DNA of 64,000 nt from Collinsella aerofaciens (GTDB lineage Bacteria > Actinomycetota > Coriobacteriia > Coriobacteriales > Coriobacteriaceae), in the NCBI RefSeq assembly GCF_018785245.1, contig NZ_WQPL01000015.1, forward strand, positions 45,244 to 109,243. Direction: 5' to 3'. Below are positions 16,222 to 24,650 of this stretch, piece after piece. Both the position numbers and the translations under genes were made by a program. The first letter of the stretch is position 1. Each line of letters opens with the position of its first letter. The notes under the pieces were generated by a model. That model made no database searches and was not told the DNA's origin. It worked only from the letters and a program-made list of their open reading frames with translations.

Positions 16222-18222
16222 GTGTCCAGATCAACAAGGCAATGCTGCGTTTCGGCTAATAAGAACGATGGCTTTTTGCGTGTGGCGGCGGCGTCGCCGC
16301 AGATTCGCGTGGCCGATGTCGAGGGCAATGCCGAGGTTGCGTTAGCGGCTGTTCGCGCGGCTGTCGAGCGCGGCGTCCGTGCTCTGGTGCTGCCCGAGCT
16401 CAACTTGTGCGGCTATACCGCGGCCGATCTGTTCCATAACCGCACGCTGCTGCATGCCTGCGAGGCTGCTCTGGTGCATATCCTCGATGAGACTCGTGAG
16501 CTGCCGATTGTCTTTACCGTTGGCTTGCCCGTTGCGGTGGCAGAAAACATCAACAACTGCGCCGCCGTGTGCTGCGCGGGCGAGCTTTTGGGCCTTACGG
16601 CCAAGAAGTATCTGCCCAACTATGGCGAGTTCTACGAGCGCCGCTGGTTTGCTCCGGCGCCCGCAGATCCTGTGTGGGTCGAGTTTGCCGGTCAGGGTCC
16701 GGTTCCGCTGGGTTCGGGGCTTGTCTACCGCTGCTGTGATGAGGGTGCTGAGGACCTGGTGCTGGGCGTCGAGGTCTGTGAGGACCTGTGGGTACCTGCG
16801 CCGCCCTCGACCGAGATGGCGCTTGCCGGTGCGACGGTGATTCTCAACCCGTCGGCCTCGGACGAGATTATTGGTAAGGCAGATTACCGCCGCAGCCTTA
16901 TCTCTAACCAAAGCGCGCGCCTGTACTGCGCCTATGCCTATGCGGACGCGAGTGAGGGCGAGTCCACGACCGATATGGTCTTTGCGGGCGAGAACCTCGT
17001 CTACGAAAACGGATCTAAGCTCGCCGCCACGAAGCTCCTTACCTGCGATATGGCGGTTGCCGATGTCGACCTCGACCGTCTGGTTGCCGAGCGCCGTCGC
17101 TCGACGACGTGGGCGCGCACCGACGATGCGCCGGAGGCCACGACCGTTGAGTTTTCGTTTGAGGGCGTGCTGGCCGAAGAACCTGTCCTGCGCGATGCCT
17201 GCGATATCGACCGCGTTTTCCCGCGCGCGCCCTTTGTGCCGGCCGACCACGGCGACTTGGCCGAGCGCTGCGAGACGATCCTCGATCTGCAGACTGCGGG
17301 CCTCAAGACCCGCCTTGCCCACACGGGTACCAAGGCTGCGGTTATCGGCCTTTCGGGCGGCTTGGACTCCACGCTAGCGCTGCTTGTGACCGTGCGTGCC
17401 TTCGATGCACTGGGGCTGCCGCGCACTGGTATCACAGCCGTGTCCATGCCCGGCTTCGGCACGACGCATCGCACCAAGTCGAATGCCGAGTCGCTCGCTC
17501 GCGACCTGGGTGTGAGCTTCCGCGAGGTTTCGATCCACGCGGCTGTGGAGCAGCACTTCAAGGACATTGAGCATGATCCAGCTGTGCAGGACGTGACCTA
17601 CGAGAACAGCCAGGCGCGCGAGCGTACGCAGATTCTGATGGATCTGGCCAACCAGGCTGGCGGTTTTGTCATTGGCACGGGCGACCTGTCGGAGCTGGCG
17701 CTCGGCTGGGCTACCTATAACGGCGACCACATGAGCATGTACGCCGTCAACGCGAGCGTGCCCAAGACGCTTGTGCGCCATCTGGTACGCTATGCCGCCG
17801 ATGTCTTTGGCGGGCGCATTGCCGAGGTCTTGCTCGATATCCTCGATACGCCGGTGTCCCCCGAGCTTCTGCCGCCCACGGGCGACGGCGAGATTGCGCA
17901 GAAGACCGAGGATTTGGTGGGCCCGTACGAGTTGCACGACTACTTCCTCTACTACCTGCTGCGTTTTGGCTTTGAGCCGGGCAAGATCTACCGCATGGCG
18001 CTCAAGAGCTTCGAGGGCGTCTACGACGCCAAGACCGTCCACACGTGGCTACGTACGTTCTACCGTCGCTTCTTTGCCCAGCAGTTTAAGCGCAGCTGCC
18101 TGCCCGATGGTCCCAAGGTGGGCTCGGTGACGCTCAGCCCGCGCGGCGATTGGCGTATGCCGAGTGACGCTAGCTCGCGTCTGTGGCTTGCGCAGATCGA
18201 CGCGCTCAATCCAGTTGACTAA
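16222..18222 (+). CDS. nadE: Glutamine-dependent NAD+ synthetase
   Basis: A 666-residue two-domain enzyme that makes NAD+ from deamido-NAD, ATP and glutamine. The N-terminal nitrilase-type glutaminase has Glu in ALVLPELNLCGYT, Lys in LTAKKYLPNYGEFYE and the nucleophile Cys in GVEVCEDLWVP. The C-terminal synthetase has the P-loop VIGLSGGLDSTLAL and GTGDLSELALGW. The only in-frame start is a GTG at 16222 behind AGAAGGGG. It adds about 15 residues before NDGFLRVAAAS, where I would expect the protein to begin. The gene sits directly after the acquired island, so its original promoter and start region may have been replaced. Confidence 0.92.
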   Translation: MSRSTRQCCVSANKNDGFLRVAAASPQIRVADVEGNAEVALAAVRAAVERGVRALVLPELNLCGYTAADLFHNRTLLHACEAALVHILDETRELPIVFTVGLPVAVAENINNCAAVCCAGELLGLTAKKYLPNYGEFYERRWFAPAPADPVWVEFAGQGPVPLGSGLVYRCCDEGAEDLVLGVEVCEDLWVPAPPSTEMALAGATVILNPSASDEIIGKADYRRSLISNQSARLYCAYAYADASEGESTTDMVFAGENLVYENGSKLAATKLLTCDMAVADVDLDRLVAERRRSTTWARTDDAPEATTVEFSFEGVLAEEPVLRDACDIDRVFPRAPFVPADHGDLAERCETILDLQTAGLKTRLAHTGTKAAVIGLSGGLDSTLALLVTVRAFDALGLPRTGITAVSMPGFGTTHRTKSNAESLARDLGVSFREVSIHAAVEQHFKDIEHDPAVQDVTYENSQARERTQILMDLANQAGGFVIGTGDLSELALGWATYNGDHMSMYAVNASVPKTLVRHLVRYAADVFGGRIAEVLLDILDTPVSPELLPPTGDGEIAQKTEDLVGPYELHDYFLYYLLRFGFEPGKIYRMALKSFEGVYDAKTVHTWLRTFYRRFFAQQFKRSCLPDGPKVGSVTLSPRGDWRMPSDASSRLWLAQIDALNPVD

Positions 18223-18290
18223 GGTTGGCTAAATTGAACCAATACGGGGGTTGCAAGCGTTACACTTTTGCAATCTGATGGCCCGTATCG

Positions 18291-18321
18291 CGCGGCGCTC
18301 TTGTCGGAGCGCCGCGTTTTT
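18291..18321 (+). terminator. Terminator between nadE and the aminotransferase gene
   Basis: CGCGGCGCTC, loop TTGTCG and GAGCGCCGCG form a perfect 10-bp stem followed by TTTTT. Upstream, TTGCAA (from 18251) and a second TTGCAA (from 18268) form a short inverted repeat that may be part of a promoter or operator. The hairpin ends only 19 bases before the next start, so it may act as an attenuator of the aminotransferase gene. Confidence 0.7.
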
Positions 18322-18340
18322 CATATCGAAAGGTGGCACC

Positions 18341-19504
18341 ATGCAGGCATCGCAGCGTCTCGACCGCTTTGGCGCGGAGGTCTTCGCCTCGCTCAACAAC
18401 AAGCTTCTCGCGCTGAAGGCTCAGGGCAAGACCATTTACAACATGAGCGTGGGCACGCCCGACTTTAAGCCGTACGACCACGTGGTCGAGGCGCTCACGC
18501 AGGCAGCCCAAGATCCCGAGATGTGGAAGTATGCCCTGCGCGACCTGCCCGAACTCAAGCAAGCCGTGTGCGATTACTATGAGCGTCGCTTTGGCGTTTC
18601 GGGCATTACGCCGTCTATGGTGCAGTCGTGCAACGGCACGCAGGAGGGCGTGGGCCATTTGGGCCTGGCCCTGCTCGATCCGGGTGACACCATTCTGGTT
18701 CCCGATCCGTGCTACCCGGTCTTTGAGGCGGGTGCCAAGATCGCCGATGCCAAGCTCGAATACTATCCGCTGGTTGCCGAGCATAATTACCTGCCCTATG
18801 TGGCGGGTATCGATCCCGAGGTGGCCGATCGTGCCAAGTATATGATCGTGTCGCTGCCCGCGAACCCGGTCGGCTCGGTGGGCACGCCCGAGATCTACGA
18901 GGAGATCATCACTTTCGCCCGCGAGCACGACCTGCTCATCGTTCACGACAACGCATACTCCGACATCGTGTTCGACGGCGAGCCGGGCGGCAGCTTCTTG
19001 CAGTATCCCGGCGCGCTCGAGGTGGGCGTTGAGTTCTTCTCGCTCTCCAAGTCGTTTAACGTCACCGGTGCGCGTATCGGCTTTTTGGTCGGTCGCGAGG
19101 ATGTGGTCTCGGCCTTCGCCAAGCTGCGTGGTCAGATCGACTTCGGTATGTTCTTCCCGATCCAGAAGGCTGCTATCGCCTGCCTGAACGGTCCGCGCGA
19201 TGAGGTTGAGGCGCAGCGTCTGAAGTATCAGGAACGCCGCGATGCCCTGTGCGACGGTCTTGAGGGCCTGGGCTGGGAGCGTCCCAACGCGCATGGTTCT
19301 ATGTTTGTGTGGGCCAAGCTTCCCGGTGGTCGCACCGATTCCATGGCGTTTTGCGAGGAGCTCATGGAGAAGGCCGGCGTTGTGGTGACGCCGGGCGCGA
19401 GCTTTGGTCCTTCGGGCGAGGGGCACGTGCGCATGGCGCTGGTCCTGCCGCCCGATCAGATCGCTTTGGCTGTCGAGGCCATTCGCGAGGCGGGCCTGTA
19501 TTAG
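18341..19504 (+). CDS. PLP-dependent class I/II aminotransferase
   Basis: A 387-residue fold-type I aminotransferase. Family features are MSVGTPDF near residue 34, the PLP-ring-stacking region DPCYPVF, SLPANPVGSVG, HDNAYSDIVFDG and the Schiff-base lysine in FFSLSKSFNVTGARIGF. The C-terminal GEGHVRMAL carries the carboxylate-binding Arg. It resembles the LL-diaminopimelate / N-acetyl-diaminopimelate aminotransferase group. The genome has DapH-type acetylation (23151) and an M20 deacylase (27331), so this enzyme could supply the missing transamination step, but the gene is not linked to them. Start at 18341 is supported by AAAGGTGG. Confidence 0.85.
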   Translation: MQASQRLDRFGAEVFASLNNKLLALKAQGKTIYNMSVGTPDFKPYDHVVEALTQAAQDPEMWKYALRDLPELKQAVCDYYERRFGVSGITPSMVQSCNGTQEGVGHLGLALLDPGDTILVPDPCYPVFEAGAKIADAKLEYYPLVAEHNYLPYVAGIDPEVADRAKYMIVSLPANPVGSVGTPEIYEEIITFAREHDLLIVHDNAYSDIVFDGEPGGSFLQYPGALEVGVEFFSLSKSFNVTGARIGFLVGREDVVSAFAKLRGQIDFGMFFPIQKAAIACLNGPRDEVEAQRLKYQERRDALCDGLEGLGWERPNAHGSMFVWAKLPGGRTDSMAFCEELMEKAGVVVTPGASFGPSGEGHVRMALVLPPDQIALAVEAIREAGLY

Positions 19505-19705
19505 AAACCTATTTCGACTCGTCAATAGCTCGAAACCGATTTCGTGCAGTTATTTTACGAATTCTGCAAACAATTTCGGTAAACGGTCGATTTTTGGCTG
19601 CGAATAGGAGCATAATCAAAGTCCCGATTGGATGTATTGGGATTACGGCAAGCCGCTCGGGTCGTTCCCGGGCGGCTTGTTTGTGGAGAGAGATGGGAGT
19701 TTCTA

Positions 19706-20656
19706 ATGGTTAACGAGAAGAAGGTCGCTATTGTCGGTTGCGGTTTCGTCGGTTCGTCTTCGGCGTTCGCTCTGATGCAGAGCGGTCTGTTCTCCGAGAT
19801 GGTCCTCATCGACGTGGACAAGAACCGCGCCGAGGGTGAGGCTCTGGATATCGCGCACGGCATGACGTTTGCCGAGCCGATGAAGATCTACGCCGGCGAT
19901 TATTCCGATGTCGCCGACGCCGCCATGATCGTCGTCACCGCTGGCGCTGCCCAGAAGCCCGGTGAGACCCGCCTGGACCTGGTCAACAAGAACGTCAACA
20001 TCTTTAAGTCCATTATCCCCGAGATTAAGAAGTCCGGCTTCGACGGCATTCTGCTAATCGTCTCCAACCCGGTTGATGTTCTGACCTATGCTGCCATCAA
20101 GATGTCCGGCCTGCCCGAGGGCCATGTCATCGGCTCCGGCACCGTGCTCGACACTGGCCGTCTGCAGCAGATGCTTGGTGCCCACGTCGAGGTTGACCCG
20201 CGCGACGTTCAGGCCTATGTCATGGGTGAGCACGGCGACTCCGAGTTTGTCGCTTGGTCCAGCGCCCAGGTTGCCGGCGTGCCGCTGAACACCTTCTGCG
20301 AGCTTCACGGCCACCTGGAGCATGAGGCTGCCGAGAAGCGCATCGCCGAGGACGTTAAGAACTCCGCCTACACCATCATCGAGAAGAAGCACGCCACCTA
20401 CTACGGCGTCGCCATGGCCGTTAAGCGCATCTGCACCGCTGTTATGCGTGATGAGCAGACCGTTCTGCCCGTTTCCTCGCTCATGGTGGGCGAGTATGGC
20501 CTGTCCGATCTGGCCATCTCCATGCCGACGGTCGTTGGCCGCGACGGCGTCGTCTGCCGCGTCCCCGTGCCGCTGAACGATGACGAGCAGCATGAGCTCA
20601 CCGCCTCCGCCAAGGCCCTCAAGGACATCATCGACAGCGTCGACTTCTCCTGCTAA
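19706..20656 (+). CDS. ldh: L-lactate dehydrogenase
   Basis: A 316-residue NAD-dependent LDH/MDH-family enzyme reducing pyruvate to L-lactate. It has the Rossmann motif VAIVGCGFVGSS, the acidic NAD-ribose residue in LIDVDKN, the mobile-loop region AAQKPGETRLDLV, SNPVDVLTY and the active-site His in GEHGDSE. The loop sequence QKPGETR with Arg favours LDH over MDH; VGSGTVLDTGRL also fits LDH. The ATG at 19706 follows GGGAG. A hairpin (CAAGCCG ... CGGCTTG, about 19648-19681) lies in the leader just before the ribosome site. ATTTCG is repeated three times between 19510 and 19580. Both may be regulatory. Confidence 0.93.
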   Translation: MVNEKKVAIVGCGFVGSSSAFALMQSGLFSEMVLIDVDKNRAEGEALDIAHGMTFAEPMKIYAGDYSDVADAAMIVVTAGAAQKPGETRLDLVNKNVNIFKSIIPEIKKSGFDGILLIVSNPVDVLTYAAIKMSGLPEGHVIGSGTVLDTGRLQQMLGAHVEVDPRDVQAYVMGEHGDSEFVAWSSAQVAGVPLNTFCELHGHLEHEAAEKRIAEDVKNSAYTIIEKKHATYYGVAMAVKRICTAVMRDEQTVLPVSSLMVGEYGLSDLAISMPTVVGRDGVVCRVPVPLNDDEQHELTASAKALKDIIDSVDFSC

Positions 20657-20689
20657 ATCAAGCTCGCTAGAGCGAAAAGCTACAATGAA

Positions 20690-20722
20690 GGCGTCCGGGT
20701 CCACACGGCCCGGGCGCCTTTT
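20690..20722 (+). terminator. Terminator after ldh
   Basis: GGCGTCCGGG and CCCGGGCGCC form a 10-bp stem with one wobble pair, followed by TTTTT. Confidence 0.75.
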
Positions 20723-20753
20723 TGGTGCAAAGTAACCTGACCCCAATGCACCA
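20723..20753 (+). repeat. TGGTGCA...TGCACCA intergenic repeat, copy 1
   Basis: TGGTGCA and TGCACCA form a 7-bp inverted repeat around AAGTAACCTGACCCCAA. An almost identical copy in the same orientation lies at 21935-21967, so the two flank the DUF2974 gene. Confidence 0.65.
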
Positions 20754-20770
20754 TAGTTGATGGGAGGGCC

Positions 20771-21931
20771 ATGTCGGATTCGCCTAATTTTTTGACCTAT
20801 GCCCAGACAGCGTTTGATCCGTTTGAGGAACGGCCGTTCTGCGCGGTGGATAGCCTGGTCTTTGCGTGGTTGTCCTATTTGCGTTTGCCGGGTGATATGG
20901 CGGAGCTGACGAACTGGCAGGGCCTAGACGTACGCGAGCTGCTGCGCGCCGAGTGCTACCAAGACATGATTGGCGACCTGTGGGATCCGGAGGGGAGTCG
21001 TGCCCTGTTGGAGGCTGTGGCAGCAAGCCCTCGCTACCGTGGCGTTCGTGTTTGCGGCTATCGTAGCGTGAGTGATGCCGAGACAACGGAGCAGTTTGCG
21101 GCCATGACGTTCCGATTTCCGGCGGGGTTTAGCTATCTTGCCTTCCGGGGGACCGACAGCACGATTGTGGGCTGGAAAGAGGACTTTAACATGGCGTTCC
21201 GGTGTCCTGTGCCGGCCCAGGAATCCGCGGCGCGTTATGTAGACGAGGCGGCGGATGCGATTGACGGGCCGCTTTTGTGCGGAGGTCATTCCAAGGGTGG
21301 AAACCTTGCGGTGTACGGTGCGGCGATGTGCCCCGATGTCGCCCGTGAGCGAATCGAACGGGCGTATTCCCATGATGGTCCGGGCTTCGTCGAGGAGTTT
21401 CTGAGCGGCAACGCCTTCGCCGATCTATCCGGTCGAATCGACAAGACGCTACCTCGGTCGTCGATCTTTGGCATGATGTTCGAGACACAGGAGGACTATG
21501 CCATCGTTGAGAGCACCGAGTTCAGCCTGCTTCAGCATAATCCCTTTAGCTGGGTGGTTGATGGTCGCGACTTCGTGTACTGTGAGCGCCTGTCCGCCGG
21601 TGCTCGATACGTTGATGGCTCCATTCGCGAGATGCTGCTTGCGGTGTCGCCTAACGAGCGCGAGCGTTTTGTAGATGCGTTGTTCTCCGTGCTTGAGGCT
21701 ACGGGTGCTGAGCGGTTTGCGGATATCGCTGGGAATCTGCGCGAGAGCCTGCCCGTGATGCTCCAAGCTGCGCAAGGCTTTGACAAGGATACGCGACGCT
21801 TTGTCTCGCAGACTATCGTTGCGATTCTTAAGTGTGCGCTTCTGCCCAAACGTCCCCAGATCGACATGCCCGCTGCCGGCAAGAGCTTGGCAGAACAGCT
21901 CGAGGCTTGGCAGTCCGAGCTCCTGCGCTAA
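20771..21931 (+). CDS. DUF2974 (Mbeg1-like) alpha/beta-hydrolase-type protein
   Basis: A 386-residue protein of the DUF2974/Mbeg1-like family, related to lipases. The nucleophile elbow appears as GGHSKGGNLAVYGA, with Ser in GHSKG, preceded by YLAFRGTD, which is typical of the fold. The region AYSHDGPGF supplies the likely Asp, and a later His lies near LLQHNPFSWVV. No signal peptide is seen, so it is probably cytoplasmic. Substrate unknown; lipase or esterase activity is only inferred. The gene is a single transcription unit framed by two copies of an intergenic repeat. Confidence 0.85.
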   Translation: MSDSPNFLTYAQTAFDPFEERPFCAVDSLVFAWLSYLRLPGDMAELTNWQGLDVRELLRAECYQDMIGDLWDPEGSRALLEAVAASPRYRGVRVCGYRSVSDAETTEQFAAMTFRFPAGFSYLAFRGTDSTIVGWKEDFNMAFRCPVPAQESAARYVDEAADAIDGPLLCGGHSKGGNLAVYGAAMCPDVARERIERAYSHDGPGFVEEFLSGNAFADLSGRIDKTLPRSSIFGMMFETQEDYAIVESTEFSLLQHNPFSWVVDGRDFVYCERLSAGARYVDGSIREMLLAVSPNERERFVDALFSVLEATGAERFADIAGNLRESLPVMLQAAQGFDKDTRRFVSQTIVAILKCALLPKRPQIDMPAAGKSLAEQLEAWQSELLR

Positions 21932-21934
21932 CCA

Positions 21935-21967
21935 TTGGTGCAAAGCAACCTGTCCCCGATGCACCAA
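21935..21967 (+). repeat. TTGGTGCA...TGCACCAA intergenic repeat, copy 2
   Basis: It differs from the copy at 20723-20753 by a few bases in the loop. Its 8-base arms are perfect. The loop contains AACCTGTCCCC; the complement of AACCTGTCCC also occurs at 36488-36497 in another gene-end spacer. Confidence 0.65.
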
Positions 21968-22033
21968 TCTTCGATGCGCCTGGGGCGGGATCGACCGCTA
22001 TACTGGTTCGTGCCGAAATCGATCTAGAACGGA

Positions 22034-23047
22034 ATGCCGTATATGAAAATCAATCACGCGATTCTGCATATCCTGGACTTTGACTCTGCCGTCAACGTTA
22101 TGAGCCAGCGCGAGCTCGATATCGAGAGTCGTACCGTGCGCAACTTCGTGACCACACATCTGCGCCGCGCGCGTACCTCGGCCGACAACAAACGCGCCAC
22201 GTTTGCCGAGAACTCTGCGTTTGGTGGTGAGCTCAAGGGCTATTTCTTTGGTGAGCGTGAGTTCGTGGATCTGTCTCAGCAGATTGCGGAGTTCATCTCT
22301 TCCGAACTTACCAAGGCCGAGAAAGCCGAGTCCACTGACGTGCTTGTGGCGGACTTTGATGACGATGAGGATGCCCGCTGGTTTGCCGTGATGCTGCTGG
22401 GCTCCAAGCAGGCTTTTATGCACGAGGTGGGTCGCGAAGAGGGCGAGGTGCGCAACGACATTGCGCGCCACTACGCCATTCTGCCGAATCCCTCGCAAAA
22501 GGTGCCGAGCTATGCAATCGTGCGTGCAAGCACCATGGAGATCGGCTATGTGGATAAGAAGCGCAAGATTGCCGGCGAGGATCGCATGCTCATTCCCGAT
22601 GGCCTGCTGCAGTGCGACACGGGGGTATCGGGCAAGGAGGTCATCGACACCGTGACGCGTGTGGTCGAGGAAGTCGCCGAGGAGCACGGTGCCAACACGG
22701 CTGTAGCACTCGCCAAGGTTAAGGCTGCTGTTGCCGAGAAAGTTGAGGATGACGAGGAACTGCCCCCTTGGGATATCGTCGATGAGGTCTTTGAGGACGA
22801 GCCGGTTATCAAGGAGAGCGTGCGCGCGGCACTGACTGAGGAGAAGGTGCCTGAGCTTGTGCCCGTGGAGCGCAAGCAGGTCGAACGCGCGGCGGTGCGC
22901 AATCATAAGATCCGTACCGATACGGGTATCGAGATCAGCTTCCCGGCCGAGATGGGTTCGAACTCCGAGTACATCGAGTTTGTCAACGAGCCCAACGGCC
23001 TCATCTCCATCGAGCTCAAAAACATCGGGTCAATTGAGAATCGATAA
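22034..23047 (+). CDS. Nucleoid-associated protein, NdpA family
   Basis: A 337-residue protein with the NdpA/YejK-type layout. It opens with INHAILHILDFDS, has a long central helical domain, and ends with a conserved nucleoid-association region (KIRTDTGIEISFPAEM...YIEFVNEPNGLISIELKNI). Acidic stretches (DFDDDEDARW, VEDDEELPPWD) are notable. These proteins bind the nucleoid and are often found as host factors or next to mobile elements; no phage genes are seen here. The ATG at 22034 has GAACGGA upstream; an ATG at 22043 is possible. A strong terminator and an ACGCGGTTT hairpin follow. Confidence 0.82.
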   Translation: MPYMKINHAILHILDFDSAVNVMSQRELDIESRTVRNFVTTHLRRARTSADNKRATFAENSAFGGELKGYFFGEREFVDLSQQIAEFISSELTKAEKAESTDVLVADFDDDEDARWFAVMLLGSKQAFMHEVGREEGEVRNDIARHYAILPNPSQKVPSYAIVRASTMEIGYVDKKRKIAGEDRMLIPDGLLQCDTGVSGKEVIDTVTRVVEEVAEEHGANTAVALAKVKAAVAEKVEDDEELPPWDIVDEVFEDEPVIKESVRAALTEEKVPELVPVERKQVERAAVRNHKIRTDTGIEISFPAEMGSNSEYIEFVNEPNGLISIELKNIGSIENR

Positions 23048-23071
23048 ACTGCGCTTGGACGCTGCAAAAAA

Positions 23072-23106
23072 TAAAGGCCGAAGCCTCGGATGAGGGCTTC
23101 GGCCTT
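23072..23106. terminator. Bidirectional terminator between ndpA-like and dapH
   Basis: AAAGGCCGAAGCC and GGCTTCGGCCTTT form a perfect 13-bp stem with flanking A and T runs. It ends the NdpA-family transcript and can serve the convergent dap operon. Confidence 0.85.
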
Positions 23107-23121
23107 TTTACTTGGGGCTTA

Positions 23122-23145
23122 ATACGCGGTTTGTCAAAACCGCGT
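23122..23145. repeat. ACGCGGTTT hairpin (copy 2)
   Basis: TACGCGGTTT and AAACCGCGTA form a 10-bp stem with a 4-base loop, six bases after the dapH stop. It shares its stem with the hairpin at 4998-5024. Confidence 0.6.
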
Positions 23146-23150
23146 AACTA

Positions 23151-23870
23151 TTAAAGTTGACGTAAGCCCTCTTCCAGGCCGGTCTTGCTGTCGGTCTTCT
23201 CGTCGCGCATCTTGATGACGCGGGCGGGGACACCGGCCACGACGGCGCCGGCGGGGACGTCCTCGACGCACACGGCACCGGCAGCCACGACGGCGCCCTT
23301 GCCCACGCGCACGCCCTCCAAGACCACGGCGTTGGCGCCGATCATGACATCGTCTTCGATGATGACGGGCGTGGCGCTGGCGGGCTCCACAACGCCTGCC
23401 AGCACGGTGCCGGCGCCGATATGGCAGTTCTTGCCCACGGTGGCGCGGCCGCCCAGCACGGCGCCCATATCGATCATGGAACCCTCGCCGATAACGGAGC
23501 CGATGTTGATGATGGCGCCCATCATGATGACGGCACGGTCGCCAATCTCGACGCGGTCGCGGATGATCGCGCCCGGCTCGATGCGGGCGTTGATGCCCTT
23601 AAGGTCGAGCATGGGCACGGCGGAGTTGCGACAGTCGTTCTCCACATCGTAGTAATCGATGGAATCGGCGTTGGCGTCCAAGATGGCTTTAAGCTCATCC
23701 CAGTCGCCAAAGACGGTCTTGCCACGACGACCGCCGTAGACGTGCGCATTGCCCCACTGGACCTTCATGCCCGGCTTCTCGCGCACGTACAGCTTGACGG
23801 GCGTCTTTTTTGGCGCGGTGGCGATGTAGTTGATAATCTCCTGTGCATCCATCTCGGCTGCGTTGCTCAT
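23151..23870 (-). CDS. dapH: Tetrahydrodipicolinate N-acetyltransferase
   Basis: A 239-residue left-handed beta-helix acyltransferase catalysing acetylation of tetrahydrodipicolinate in the acetylase branch of DAP/lysine synthesis. An N-terminal DapH-type domain ([20 protein letters not shown]...) is followed by hexapeptide repeats ([59 protein letters not shown]). The closing [17 protein letters not shown] and AGVPARVIK are typical. The N-terminal domain distinguishes DapH from the succinyl-type DapD. It is the last gene of a minus-strand operon (lysA-dapA, dapB, dapH) under the lysine riboswitch. The start has GGAGAGACAGC before it. Confidence 0.92.
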   Translation of the reverse strand: MSNAAEMDAQEIINYIATAPKKTPVKLYVREKPGMKVQWGNAHVYGGRRGKTVFGDWDELKAILDANADSIDYYDVENDCRNSAVPMLDLKGINARIEPGAIIRDRVEIGDRAVIMMGAIINIGSVIGEGSMIDMGAVLGGRATVGKNCHIGAGTVLAGVVEPASATPVIIEDDVMIGANAVVLEGVRVGKGAVVAAGAVCVEDVPAGAVVAGVPARVIKMRDEKTDSKTGLEEGLRQL

Positions 23871-23909
23871 TTGCTGTCTCTCCTTTGGGTGGATCCGGTT
23901 GATACCTGG

Positions 23910-24650
23910 TTAGGCAAACATGATCTGGTCGAACGTATAGAAGCCGGGTTCGCGGGTGACGAGCTTCTGCGCGGCTGCTAAGGCGCCGTTGACAAAGATC
24001 TGACGGCTTGCGGCGCGGTGGGTGAGCGTGACCTCCTCGTCCTGGCCAAAGAAACTCACCTCGTGCACGCCGGCTACGGTGCCGCCGCGCAGCGAGTGCA
24101 TGCCGATCTCCTTGGGGTCGCGCGCTCCGCACATGCCCTCGCGTCCGTAGACGGGGTGGTAGCCTGCCTCGGGCTCGGCCTCGACTACGGCGTCGAGCAG
24201 CAGCTTTGCGGTGCCGCTGGGGGCGTCGACCTTTTGGTTGTGGTGAGTTTCGACAATCTCGCAGTCAAAGCCGGGCAGCTCACGCGTGGCCTGGGCCACT
24301 AGATGACGCAGGGCTGCGATGCCGATGGAGTAATTGCCGGAGTGCATGACGCGGGCGTTCTGACCCAGCTCGCGCAGGCAGTCCATCTGCTCGGGTGTGT
24401 AGCCCGTGGTGCCGGAAACGAGTGCGGCGCCCGTGCGCTCGACATAGGCGACGACGGCATCGAAGGTCACGACGTTCGAGAAGTCGATAATCACATCGGC
24501 AGCCGGTGCGTTCTCGAGCTCGCTCAAATCGAAGCCAATCTGGGCCACGATATCAAAAACGGGCTGCCCGGCGGCATCGACAATGCTTTCGGCGGTGGTG
24601 CGGATGAGCGAGCCCATGCGGCCCGTTCCCATAATGACGGTCTTAATCAA
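23910..24650 (-). CDS. dapB: 4-hydroxy-tetrahydrodipicolinate reductase
   Basis: A 246-residue dihydrodipicolinate reductase. The N-terminal NAD(P)-binding GTGRMGSLI leads into DVIIDFSN and SGTTGY. The catalytic and substrate region is ETHHNQKVDAPSGTAKLL, with the His-His pair and Lys. The C-terminal HEVSFFGQDEEVTLTHRA is typical of DapB. The gene overlaps the end of the lysA-dapA frame by 8 bases and lies 39 bases before dapH, so the three are one operon. It supplies the substrate of DapH. Length is normal for the family. Confidence 0.95.
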   Translation of the reverse strand: MIKTVIMGTGRMGSLIRTTAESIVDAAGQPVFDIVAQIGFDLSELENAPAADVIIDFSNVVTFDAVVAYVERTGAALVSGTTGYTPEQMDCLRELGQNARVMHSGNYSIGIAALRHLVAQATRELPGFDCEIVETHHNQKVDAPSGTAKLLLDAVVEAEPEAGYHPVYGREGMCGARDPKEIGMHSLRGGTVAGVHEVSFFGQDEEVTLTHRAASRQIFVNGALAAAQKLVTREPGFYTFDQIMFA

